This document shows positions 1-6,529 of a stretch of DNA of 37,579 bases, piece after piece. The stretch comes from Candidatus Gastranaerophilales bacterium. Its GTDB lineage: Bacteria; Cyanobacteriota; Vampirovibrionia; Gastranaerophilales; Gastranaerophilaceae. The notes under the pieces are model-generated. The model ran no database searches. It saw only the letters and a program-made list of their open reading frames with translations, and was not told the DNA's origin. Position numbers and translations under genes: made by a program. Numbering within the stretch: the first letter of the stretch is position 1; each line of letters starts with the position of its first letter. Location: NCBI GenBank assembly GCA_947624325.1, contig CANQJT010000013.1, positions 1 through 37,579 on the forward strand, written 5' to 3'.

Positions 1-20
1 CATTTTATCCGAAATGTTAC
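1..20. repeat. Recombination-type site 0 (truncated by window edge)
   Basis: Last 20 bases of a 24-bp site. The visible part is CATTT, spacer TATCCG, then the arm AAATGTTAC, matching the consensus GTAACATTT-N6-AAATGTTAC of the five other sites in the first 6.5 kb. The right arm plus flank (12-28, AAATGTTACATGGAAAT) recurs as an exact reverse complement at 1863-1879, so sites 0 and 1 bracket the reductase/GT8 pair in inverted orientation with a shared outer extension. Confidence 0.6.
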
Positions 21-196
21 ATGGAAATACATGGGGTAAAATAAGAGTTTTTTATTGCAATTTTTTCGGACATATATACTCCAATACAAAAGAAAAAATT
101 AAAAAAAGAATGAATGTTGAAGATATATCCAGACTTAAGTTGTTAAAAAATGAGGTTGTTAAGCGAAATGAAAAAAATCTTATTAGTAGGGTATAA
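2..196 (+). CDS. C-terminal tail of an unrecognised protein, 5' cut by window
   Basis: An open frame enters from the left edge and runs to a TAA at 194-196. It reads straight through recombination-type site 0 and overlaps the start of the next gene by about 29 nt. The tail is basic (Lys, Arg and Asn rich) with an aromatic stretch (VFYCNFFGHIY). I do not recognise the family. If it is a real gene, the site lies inside its 3' part and recombination there could exchange its C-terminus. It may equally be a chance open frame. Confidence 0.3.
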   Translation: MLSEMLHGNTWGKIRVFYCNFFGHIYSNTKEKIKKRMNVEDISRLKLLKNEVVKRNEKNLISRV

Positions 197-971
197 TAGT
201 TATTTAGCAAACAACATTGAATTTGAATCTGACTATATAGTGAATAAAATACAAAGACCTTTTGAGAATGATTATAGCAGATATAATGATTATGATTATG
301 TCGTGAACTTCTGTATTCAGCCGGAACATTTCTCTTCTTATTTATCTGAAGATGAGATGATAGATTTAAATATTGCTAAAAGTATTACAAATAAAAACAC
401 AAAATTAGTTTTTTTATCTTCAAGAAAAGTTTATGGTTCAAATGTAGAATTAAAATATTATAGTGAAAATGATATTTTGCATCCATTTGATTTTTATTCG
501 CACAACAAAGTGAATATTGAGAATAAATTAAAAATAATTATGCCAAATCAACTTTTGATTTTACGTACGAGTAATATTGTTGGACTACCACCTAAAAAAA
601 ACTCTCCGAATTTTATAAGTTGGTTTGATAGTGAACTAAAAAAACGAAAAAAAGTTACAGTAACAATAGATAAAAATGCAAAAAAAGATTTTATAACAAA
701 AAAATATTTTCAGTATGTTCTAAAAAATCTGATAGAGAATGATGCCACCGGGATTTACAATGTAGGGGCAAGTTTTGGTATAACTATTAAGGAACTTATG
801 GAAAATTTGGTTAGCAAGGAAAGATTGTTCTATGAACAAAAAGAAGATAAAGGTGAACAATTTATATTAAATTGCGATAAATTACATACAGTTGCAAAAG
901 AATTAACAAAGGAGGAACTGTTAAAAGAATGTTTAAATATAAAAGTTTATATGGAGAATAATCTTGTCTAA
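168..971 (+). CDS. NAD-dependent epimerase/dehydratase, RmlD-like
   Basis: Extended short-chain dehydrogenase, probably a nucleotide-sugar reductase or epimerase making a precursor for the island's glycan. The N-terminus MKKILLVGYNSYLA is the first beta strand and turn of a Rossmann fold, though the usual GxxGxxG is degenerate. The catalytic region is visible as SSRKVYG (active Ser strand) followed by YSHNK (YxxxK). A later RTSNIVG strand is typical of the family. I chose ATG168 because it sits directly before the Rossmann strand with GAGG about 12 nt upstream; an in-frame ATG150 would add six residues. The length of 267 aa is slightly short for the family. It overlaps the GT8 start by 8 nt, so the two are probably co-translated. 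Sites 0 and 1 flank this pair as a cassette. Confidence 0.8.
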   Translation: MKKILLVGYNSYLANNIEFESDYIVNKIQRPFENDYSRYNDYDYVVNFCIQPEHFSSYLSEDEMIDLNIAKSITNKNTKLVFLSSRKVYGSNVELKYYSENDILHPFDFYSHNKVNIENKLKIIMPNQLLILRTSNIVGLPPKKNSPNFISWFDSELKKRKKVTVTIDKNAKKDFITKKYFQYVLKNLIENDATGIYNVGASFGITIKELMENLVSKERLFYEQKEDKGEQFILNCDKLHTVAKELTKEELLKECLNIKVYMENNLV

Positions 972-1854
972 TATTCCAGTTTTTCTACCATCTGATAATA
1001 ATTATGCACCATTTGTTGCAACGACCATTGCTTCAATTTGCGATCATACAGATTCTTTTTGCGAATTTTATATACTGGATAGCGGAATTCAGAAAAAAAA
1101 TAAAACTAAAATTTGTAAATTGAAGGATAAATTTGCTAATTTCTCTATTGAGTTTCTGCCAATTATTCCCGAGCAAGCTTTTAAAAATTTTCAGGTACCA
1201 AATAATTTAAACATATCAACATATAATAGGTTATTAATTCCAAGTTTAAAACCGGAATTAAAAAAAATATTATATATTGATACGGATACTGTAATTCTTG
1301 ATGATATTTTCTACCTTTATAATATCTCACTTGAAGATTATGCATTAGGTGCGTGTTGGAATAAGACAAGAGTTCTATATAATACGGATACAAAAGATTT
1401 GCTTCAATTATCGGATGACTACAAGTATTTTAATGCCGGAGTTCTGCTTATTGATATCCAAAAGTGGATAAAAGATGATATAGTTAACAAATTATTTAAA
1501 ATTCAGAAAGAATATGCAGATAAAATTTTACATGCAGATGAAACATTATTAAATAAATATTTTGATAATAATTATAAAATTTTAGATATTAAATACAATT
1601 ATCTTGATTATGATGATTTGAATTCCCCAAATCATGAAGTTTGTATAAGGCACTTTGCAACACCAATGAAACCTTGGAATTCTAATTTTGTTATGCAGGC
1701 AAACAAGATAAAAAAAATGAGGAATTTTGAGGATTTCTGGTATTATGCCAAAATGACGGAATTTTACACAGAACTAAAGGAAAAGTATGATTTGGAAATA
1801 AATAATAACCCCTTTAAAAAAAGAATGAATGCAATAGTTCAAAAAATGAATTAA
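964..1854 (+). CDS. Glycosyltransferase family 8
   Basis: Retaining GT-A glycosyltransferase of the GT8/LgtC type, transferring a hexose from a nucleotide sugar to a growing surface glycan. Evidence is the N-terminal IPVFLPSDNNYAPFVATTI strand-helix, the metal-binding D-x-D in YIDTDT (D106, D108) followed by VILDDI, and the central KYFNAGVLLID motif typical of GT8. A C-terminal His motif (IRHFATPMKPW) corresponds to the HF-x-KPW metal/UDP contact. The start is TTG964, preceded by GGAG at 953-956. It overlaps the upstream reductase by 8 nt. Only 16 nt separate its stop from recombination-type site 1. Confidence 0.9.
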   Translation: MSNIPVFLPSDNNYAPFVATTIASICDHTDSFCEFYILDSGIQKKNKTKICKLKDKFANFSIEFLPIIPEQAFKNFQVPNNLNISTYNRLLIPSLKPELKKILYIDTDTVILDDIFYLYNISLEDYALGACWNKTRVLYNTDTKDLLQLSDDYKYFNAGVLLIDIQKWIKDDIVNKLFKIQKEYADKILHADETLLNKYFDNNYKILDIKYNYLDYDDLNSPNHEVCIRHFATPMKPWNSNFVMQANKIKKMRNFEDFWYYAKMTEFYTELKEKYDLEINNNPFKKRMNAIVQKMN

Positions 1855-1870
1855 TATAATAAATTTCCAT

Positions 1871-1894
1871 GTAACATTTTGAATAATATGTTAC
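1871..1894. repeat. Recombination-type site 1
   Basis: GTAACATTT, spacer TGAATA, ATATGTTAC. It is the exact reverse complement, spacer included, of site 2 at 2001-2024. Two 9-bp arms around a 6-bp asymmetric core is the architecture of a tyrosine-recombinase (Xer/integrase type) crossover site. An identical core in inverted orientation predicts inversion of the DNA between sites 1 and 2. Confidence 0.65.
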
Positions 1895-2000
1895 ATAGAA
1901 AAGTATACCATAAACAAATATTTGGGGAAATTTTTGCAGTATTTTTTTTAATATTTAATTTTATAATTTACTAAACTTACACGGCTCTTTAAAAGACTAT
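1895..2000. promoter_or_regulatory. Putative 106-bp invertible promoter segment
   Basis: No gene. The segment lies between two exactly inverted 24-bp sites and is very A+T-rich. On the minus strand an extended -10-like TGGTATACT lies at 1902-1910, a few bases inside site 1 and pointing left towards the 3' end of the GT8 gene. Inversion would point it right, through site 2, into the radical-SAM gene at 2053. A TATAAT (1962-1967) reads rightward but has no convincing -35. Promoter assignment is inference. Confidence 0.45.
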
Positions 2001-2024
2001 GTAACATATTATTCAAAATGTTAC
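2001..2024. repeat. Recombination-type site 2
   Basis: GTAACATAT, spacer TATTCA, AAATGTTAC; exact inverse of site 1. The flank shared with site 1 extends outside the 24 bp (CTATGTAAC here, GTTACATAG there). It ends 28 nt upstream of the ATG of the next radical-SAM gene, so it would lie in that gene's leader. Confidence 0.65.
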
Positions 2025-2052
2025 TGGTAAGACTTAGAGAGTGTATTAGCAT

Positions 2053-2967
2053 ATGTTTGAAGATATTAAAAAGGTAAGAAAGGTAATAAAAAAACATTTC
2101 AAATATTGGGCAAACGGCAATGGAACAATATATAAAACCGGCTGGTACAGCAATAAAAATTGGTACAGATATTTAACTTTGAGATATTTTTTCAAACGGA
2201 AAATAAGCATAATTTCCATACAGCACATGCTTACCACTCTTTGTACTTTAAAATGTAAAGAATGCTGTTGTTTTATTCCGTATTATAAAAAAGAAGGACA
2301 GCTTCTGCCTTTGACTTTTGAAAAATACAAAAAACAATTGGATGAATTATTAAAATATACGGATAAAATTTTAATTTATGCCTATATGGGCGGTGAATGT
2401 TTTTTGGTTAAAGATTTGCCTAAGATTATAGAATATGCCGCAAAACAAAAACAAATCAGATTGATACATCTGCCGACAAATGCAACAATTATCCCTTCAG
2501 AGGAGCTTGTTGATGTCTTAAAAAAATATAACAAAAAAGTAAAAGTTATGATTTCGGATTACAGAATAAATAAAAATGTAAAAGTTTATATAGATGAAAT
2601 TACAAATATATTTAATTCAAACAATGTTTCATACGAAGTCGCTAATGCAAAAGGACTTGTTTGGGCAAAAAAATATAAAATTAATACAGAAATTAAAGAA
2701 GAATCTTTAGAAAATGCAAAAAATTGCTATATGCGCCGCTGCATACATTATTCTGACGGAAAAATCTATCCTTGCGGAGTTGGAGCATATATAGACAGAA
2801 ACATTGATGAAATCGATGTTAAAGAAAAAGATATTTGTAATGTTTTTGATAAAAATATGTCAAACAAAAAACTTTGCGATTTCTTTTTAAATGATGATTT
2901 AGAAATCTGCAGACATTGCGATATTACATATTATCCTGCGGAAGTTGCTCAGCAGATAGAGGCTTAA
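2053..2967 (+). CDS. Radical SAM protein 1 (SPASM/twitch-like)
   Basis: Radical SAM enzyme; substrate unknown. The SAM-cleaving 4Fe-4S cluster motif CxxxCxxC is C64, C68, C71 (LCTLKCKEC) and the SAM-binding GGE is near residues 113-115 (YMGGEC). A second set of cysteines towards the C-terminus (KNCYMRRC, IYPCGVG, ICRHC) suggests an auxiliary SPASM/twitch-type cluster, usual in enzymes acting on peptides or carrier-bound sugars. It is the most diverged of four paralogues here: it lacks the MNKEQW start and the C-terminal PCGEQ of the others and ends in DITYYPAE. The Shine-Dalgarno is weak (AGAGAG). Its 3' end overlaps the convergent acyltransferase by 4 nt. Site 2 lies just upstream, so expression may depend on the orientation of the 106-bp segment. 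Confidence 0.8.
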   Translation: MFEDIKKVRKVIKKHFKYWANGNGTIYKTGWYSNKNWYRYLTLRYFFKRKISIISIQHMLTTLCTLKCKECCCFIPYYKKEGQLLPLTFEKYKKQLDELLKYTDKILIYAYMGGECFLVKDLPKIIEYAAKQKQIRLIHLPTNATIIPSEELVDVLKKYNKKVKVMISDYRINKNVKVYIDEITNIFNSNNVSYEVANAKGLVWAKKYKINTEIKEESLENAKNCYMRRCIHYSDGKIYPCGVGAYIDRNIDEIDVKEKDICNVFDKNMSNKKLCDFFLNDDLEICRHCDITYYPAEVAQQIEA

Positions 2968-3733
2968 TATTTCCAATAAACTCCTCTCTTTACAATTTTT
3001 GCCGGAGTGCCGGCTAAAATGCAGTTTTGTTCCTGAAATTCTTTATTTACAAAAGAATTTGCCCCTACAACACAGCCTTGCGGTATAACAGAGCCCTTAT
3101 GAACGGAAACATTTCTGCCTACCCACACATTATCAGCGATTACAACATCTTTGTCCTGATTTATTCTCATATCGGTATTTTTGTCATAGATTTCGTGCGA
3201 ATCGCAAGTCCATATATAAATGCCGTAGCTGAACAAACAATCATTTCCGATTGTAATTGATTTATTTGAATCAATTAATCGAATATGAACATCCCCGATA
3301 AGTTTAGAATTCCCGATTTTAACGGTTCTGTTATTATTTGGTTTTTCAAATACACAATAAATATGAGACGGACGCTCAACTCCAGCCAGTTCAAAGTGAT
3401 TATTATTTCCTTCTATCTCAATCCTGCATTTTAAATTTTTACTTTTTGGAATGATTATTGTATTATTTTCTCCGCTTATTATAAAATCACCATATTTTGT
3501 AAGCTGTTTTTTATTGGTAACTCTAATTCTATTTTTTCCCCCCCCCCCTCGGGAGTTAAATATATTTTATTTGTTGAATTTTTTGCAAACAGTTGTTTAT
3601 AAGGGTCGATTTTACCAACGCAAATTGAAAACTTTATTCCTAAAAAATAAATTATTAAACTCTTTTTTGGAACATTATTTAAAGCTTTATACTCTGTAAT
3701 TTCAATTGAAAAAAATTTTTTTATATTAATCAT
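2964..3733 (-). pseudogene. Left-handed beta-helix acyltransferase, frameshifted at C11 (phase-off)
   Basis: Hexapeptide-repeat O/N-acyltransferase, probably decorating a surface sugar, currently out of frame. The first frame (from ATG 3733) stops about 18 codons after the tract. The remainder continues in another frame through beta-helix repeats (KIGNSKLIGDVHI, SITIGNDCLFSYG, VVIADNVWVGRNVSVHKGSV) to the family end ILAGTPAKIVKRG. The break coincides with eleven C at 3538-3548 (G11 in the sense). A tract of 9 or 12 restores one frame of about 256 codons. The ATG overlaps the TGA of the upstream radical-SAM gene (ATGA), so the two form a translationally coupled leftward operon. No other lesion is visible, which supports phase variation rather than decay. 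Sequencing error in the homopolymer is the main alternative. Confidence 0.75.
3538..3548. repeat. C11 homopolymer inside acyltransferase gene
   Basis: Eleven C on the plus strand (G in the coding sense). Reading requires a multiple of three (9 or 12); at 11 the protein ends prematurely. Confidence 0.85.
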
Positions 3734-4710
3734 TCAACTTGTTCTCCGCAGGGAAGGTTTGTTTTAATATTTTCAAAATGACAGTAATGACAAAGCTGTG
3801 AATGAGGAATATTATATAAATTAATTAGTTTCTTTGTTAAATCCTTTTCGGAAATATCACTTCTTATATCAATTAATTCTTCTTTTAATTCGGGTGTTAG
3901 TTCTAAATTTCTTGAAATATACGGTCCGACTAAGCAGTTTGTAATAACACCATCGCACATCATAATTAAATATTCTCCAATACAAGAAGTTTGGTATCTT
4001 TCGGTTAAACATTTTTCATCTTGTTTATCTTTGTAAATTTCAGGTGCGCTATACCAGGTAACAGAACCTCTTTTTTCCTGATAATTATTAAATCTTATTT
4101 TATTATCAATCAGAAGTTGTTTAAATTCATGATATTTAACAGTGACATCGTTTTTTATGTTTTTGACATGGGAATAATCAGAAATTTGAACTGAAAGACG
4201 TTTATTTTGCATAGCTTTTAATAATTTTTCATTCGGTAGAATAGTACAATTTGTTGCTATTAAAATATGATGCAATTTCTTTTTTGAACAGGCATACTCT
4301 ACCATTTTGTCAAGCTCGCTCGCAAGAAGGGTTTCGCCGCCGCAAAAAACAAATATGCTGACATAATCAACCGATTTTAGAAACTTATCTATGTCTGCTT
4401 TAAATTCTTCAAAAGTAGTTATTTTTGAATGAGTTTCATTTGTAAATTTAGGCATAATACTGTTGCATTCTTTGCAATTAAGGGTGCATCTTGTTGTTAC
4501 AACATATTCAAGCATTGTTATCGCAGGTTTTTTGGTTACTTTAAATCTTAATTTTTGATATGCCTTAAAAAGAGTGCGGCCTTTTTTAAATTTTTTTAAA
4601 AAATTTATGGTTTTCCAATCAAATAATTCATAGCACCAAGTTATATTAGGAACTTTCCAGAGATTGTTAATATTATTTTTTTTATAATTTTCCCATTGCT
4701 CTTTATTCAT
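3730..4710 (-). CDS. Radical SAM protein 2
   Basis: Radical SAM paralogue of about 326 aa. The cluster motif is C75, C79, C82 (RCTLNCKEC), with CGGET as the GGE motif. C-terminal cysteines (CLTERYQTSC, ITNCLVGPYI, LCHYCHF, PCGEQ) suggest an auxiliary cluster. Against paralogues 3 and 4 it shares the MNKEQW start, the YSHVKNIKNDVTVKY block and the LPCGEQ end, but has no poly-G tract at codons 43-46 (it reads KKGRTL there), so it is not slippage-controlled. The start at 4710 is preceded by GAGG with 9 nt spacing. Its leader, read outward from site 3, differs at 3 of 33 positions from the leader of paralogue 3, making the two starts a divergent inverted pair around the recombinase segment. It heads an operon with the acyltransferase. 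Confidence 0.85.
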   Translation of the reverse strand: MNKEQWENYKKNNINNLWKVPNITWCYELFDWKTINFLKKFKKGRTLFKAYQKLRFKVTKKPAITMLEYVVTTRCTLNCKECNSIMPKFTNETHSKITTFEEFKADIDKFLKSVDYVSIFVFCGGETLLASELDKMVEYACSKKKLHHILIATNCTILPNEKLLKAMQNKRLSVQISDYSHVKNIKNDVTVKYHEFKQLLIDNKIRFNNYQEKRGSVTWYSAPEIYKDKQDEKCLTERYQTSCIGEYLIMMCDGVITNCLVGPYISRNLELTPELKEELIDIRSDISEKDLTKKLINLYNIPHSQLCHYCHFENIKTNLPCGEQVE

Positions 4711-4735
4711 CAGGCTTTACCTCATCTAATATGTC

Positions 4736-4759
4736 GTAACATTTTTGTTAAAATGTTAC
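4736..4759. repeat. Recombination-type site 3
   Basis: GTAACATTT, spacer TTGTTA, AAATGTTAC: two perfect 9-bp inverted arms. It is the exact reverse complement of site 4 (5347-5370). It lies 25 nt upstream of radical-SAM 2 and 18 nt before the recombinase ATG. Confidence 0.7.
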
Positions 4760-4777
4760 ACAGATAGGAGGGTTAAA

Positions 4778-5319
4778 ATGGCTACTGTTGAACCAATAAG
4801 AGATATTAGAGATTTAAGAAGAATTGAAAAAATTTTACAGGAAGGAAACATTCGTGACTTTGTGATGTTTAAACTGGGTATTAATTGCGGATTAAGAATT
4901 TCAGACATTTTGTCTTTAAATGTAAAAGATGTAAAAAACAAAAAAAATATAAGACTTATTGAAAAAAAAACTAAAAAAAAAGGATAATACCTATAAATAG
5001 TAAGTTAAAAAAAATTTTAGACAATTACACAAAGACAATGCCTATTAATTCACCCTTATTTTTAAGCTGCTACGGGAAAAGGCTTGAACGGGTTTCGGCA
5101 TACAGGATTTTAAATGCAGCTTGCAAGAAAGCAAATCTTGAAGAAAATATAGGTACGCACACTTTGCGCAAAACATTTGGTTATCATTTTTATCGTAAAT
5201 ATAAGGATGTCGTAATGCTTCAAAAAATTTTTAATCATTCATCGCCTGAAATAACATTACTATATATCGGGCTTGAACAAGAAGTTATTTATAAAAGTTA
5301 TGTAAATTTTATTTTATAA
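4778..5319 (+). pseudogene. Compact tyrosine recombinase, -1 frameshift in A9 run
   Basis: Integrase/Xer-type catalytic domain of about 180 codons, without the N-terminal arm/core-binding domain of XerC/D. Catalytic residues are readable across two frames: Arg40 (GLRISDILSL), a Lys-rich beta-hairpin (LIEKKTKKK), HTLR (HxxR), NHSSPE (second His) and the nucleophile in LLYIG. ATG4778 has a strong AGGAGG at 4766-4771. The first frame ends at TAA 4985; a -1 shift within A9 at 4973-4981 joins it to the second part (stop about 5319). The shift could be disabling, a reversible slip, or programmed -1 frameshifting as in some IS transposases. It is flanked by inverted 24-bp sites, so it is the obvious candidate to act on the site family. 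That link is inference. Confidence 0.75.
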
Positions 5320-5343
5320 ATTTATTGTTTATTGTAATATACT
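5314..5343 (+). promoter_or_regulatory. Candidate outward promoter at right end of invertible segment
   Basis: A good -10 (TATACT, 5338-5343) with an upstream TG and an A+T-rich region lies just inside site 4 and points right. Transcription would start about at the site and enter radical-SAM 3. No clear -35. The opposite end of the segment shows no equivalent -10, so inversion would move this promoter to face radical-SAM 2. Inferred from sequence only. Confidence 0.35.
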
Positions 5344-5346
5344 AAT

Positions 5347-5370
5347 GTAACATTTTAACAAAAATGTTAC
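5347..5370. repeat. Recombination-type site 4
   Basis: GTAACATTT, spacer TAACAA, AAATGTTAC; exact inverse of site 3. With site 3 it brackets the recombinase as an inverted pair, which predicts inversion rather than excision. It lies 25 nt before the ATG of radical-SAM 3. Confidence 0.7.
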
Positions 5371-5395
5371 GGCATATTAGATAAGGGAAAGCCTG

Positions 5396-6376
5396 ATGAA
5401 TAAAGAGCAATGGAAGAACTATGTAGAAAACAACATAATACAAGTTTGGTGGTGGGCAAATCAAGAATGGGTGCAAGAGCTTTTAAATTTTCCTCTGATT
5501 TATACACTTAACAAATTGAAATGGGGGGGGGTAGGTAAAGGTTTACATAAACTGCTCTTACAATTAAGATTTAAAATAGTTAAAAAACCCGTAATGCCGG
5601 TTATGGAATATATGATTACATCAAGATGCACTTTAAATTGTAAACATTGCAACTCTTTTATGCCAAAGTTCAAAGATGAAACACATATAAAACTTGCAAC
5701 TTTTGAAGATTTTAAAAATGATATAGATAAAGTCCTGTCGGCTGTTGATTATATTAACTTTATAGGTTTTGTCGGAGGAGAACCCACTTTATCCAATGAT
5801 TTAGCTGAAATGATTGAGTATGCTTGTTCAAAAAAGCAAATTCGTCAGGTTTTTCTGGTAACAAATTGCACTATTGCGCCTTCGGAAAAGCTTATAAAAG
5901 TTATGAAAAATAAAAAATTTGCAGCACAGTTAAGCGATTATTCCCATGTTAAAAACATAAAAAACGGTGTAACCGTTAAATATGATAAATGGAAAGATGC
6001 TATTGTTCGAAATCATATTAGGTTTAATAATTATCAGGAAAAAAGAAAAGCATTAACATGGTTTACAATGCCTGAATTATATAAAGATGTTCAAGATAAA
6101 AATATGATGAAAACACAATATTCTAAATGCGTACAAAGTTGTAATGTCATATGTGACGGTAAAATTTTACCTTGCACCGCAACACCTTATATATATCATA
6201 ATTTGGAATTGCTTCCCGAAATTCATAATGAAGTTATAGATTTAAGAAACAACCAAACTCCAAAAGAGCTTACAAATACAATAATAGAATATTTTGCAAG
6301 ACCGAATCCGACTTTTTGCAATTATTGCCATTTTGGAAATGTTGTAGGAGGGCTTCCCTGCGGAGAACAGGAATAA
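5396..6376 (+). CDS. Radical SAM protein 3 with in-frame G9 tract (phase-on)
   Basis: Radical SAM paralogue of 326 aa. The cluster motif is C78, C82, C85 (RCTLNCKHC), with VGGEPT as the GGE region. C-terminal cysteines (KCVQSCNVIC, LPCTATPYI, FCNYCHF, LPCGEQE) suggest a SPASM/twitch-type auxiliary cluster. A run of nine G (5523-5531) encodes WGGV at codons 43-46 and keeps the frame, so this copy is on. The N-terminal 60 residues before the catalytic barrel are Trp-rich (VWWWANQEWVQEL). AAGGGA precedes the ATG. The central part (about codons 130-220) is nearly identical in DNA to radical-SAM 4 whereas the C-terminal third differs, a mosaic pattern suggesting gene conversion. Confidence 0.85.
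   Translation: MNKEQWKNYVENNIIQVWWWANQEWVQELLNFPLIYTLNKLKWGGVGKGLHKLLLQLRFKIVKKPVMPVMEYMITSRCTLNCKHCNSFMPKFKDETHIKLATFEDFKNDIDKVLSAVDYINFIGFVGGEPTLSNDLAEMIEYACSKKQIRQVFLVTNCTIAPSEKLIKVMKNKKFAAQLSDYSHVKNIKNGVTVKYDKWKDAIVRNHIRFNNYQEKRKALTWFTMPELYKDVQDKNMMKTQYSKCVQSCNVICDGKILPCTATPYIYHNLELLPEIHNEVIDLRNNQTPKELTNTIIEYFARPNPTFCNYCHFGNVVGGLPCGEQE
5523..5531. repeat. G9 homopolymer in radical-SAM 3 (in frame)
   Basis: Nine G, beginning at the second base of codon 43. The reading frame is intact at nine. Confidence 0.85.
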
Positions 6377-6385
6377 AGATACTAA

Positions 6386-6441
6386 TTAAGCCTCTAGCTG
6401 CTGTGCAGCTTCCGCAGGATAATATGTAATATCGCAAAGTT
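6386..6441 (-). pseudogene. Inverted remnant of a radical-SAM gene 3' end
   Basis: Read on the minus strand this encodes KLCDITYYPAEAAQQLEA followed by a stop, matching the last residues of radical-SAM 1 (KKLCD...CDITYYPAEVAQQIEA). The internal stretch between the two CD residues is missing, as expected from deletion between the direct TTGCGAT repeats present in radical-SAM 1. It lies in inverted orientation between radical-SAM 3 and site 5, a scar of an earlier paralogue lost by rearrangement. Confidence 0.7.
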
Positions 6442-6464
6442 TTTTATTGCATTAAATAAAGTAT

Positions 6465-6470
6465 TATAAT
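6465..6470 (+). promoter_or_regulatory. Candidate -10 box upstream of site 5
   Basis: TATAAT immediately left of site 5, reading towards radical-SAM 4. No well-spaced -35. It repeats the layout seen at site 4: promoter-like box, then site, then leader and ATG. Confidence 0.3.
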
Positions 6471-6481
6471 ATGATTTTTAT

Positions 6482-6504
6482 ACAACATTTTATTCAAATG
6501 TTAC
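6482..6504. repeat. Recombination-type site 5 (imperfect)
   Basis: ACAACATTT, TATTC, AAATGTTAC. The left arm has two changes and the core is one base short of site 2's TATTCA. It is followed by the same GGCATA...GAAGCCTGATG leader as site 4. It has the same direction as site 2, so it may be a degraded or hybrid site. Confidence 0.5.
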
Positions 6505-6529
6505 GGCATAATAGAAGAGGGGAAGCCTG

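Noticed and set aside
650-670. GTTAC/GTAAC palindrome inside the reductase gene
   Set aside because: The arms and spacing do not match the 9-6-9 site family; lies within codons.
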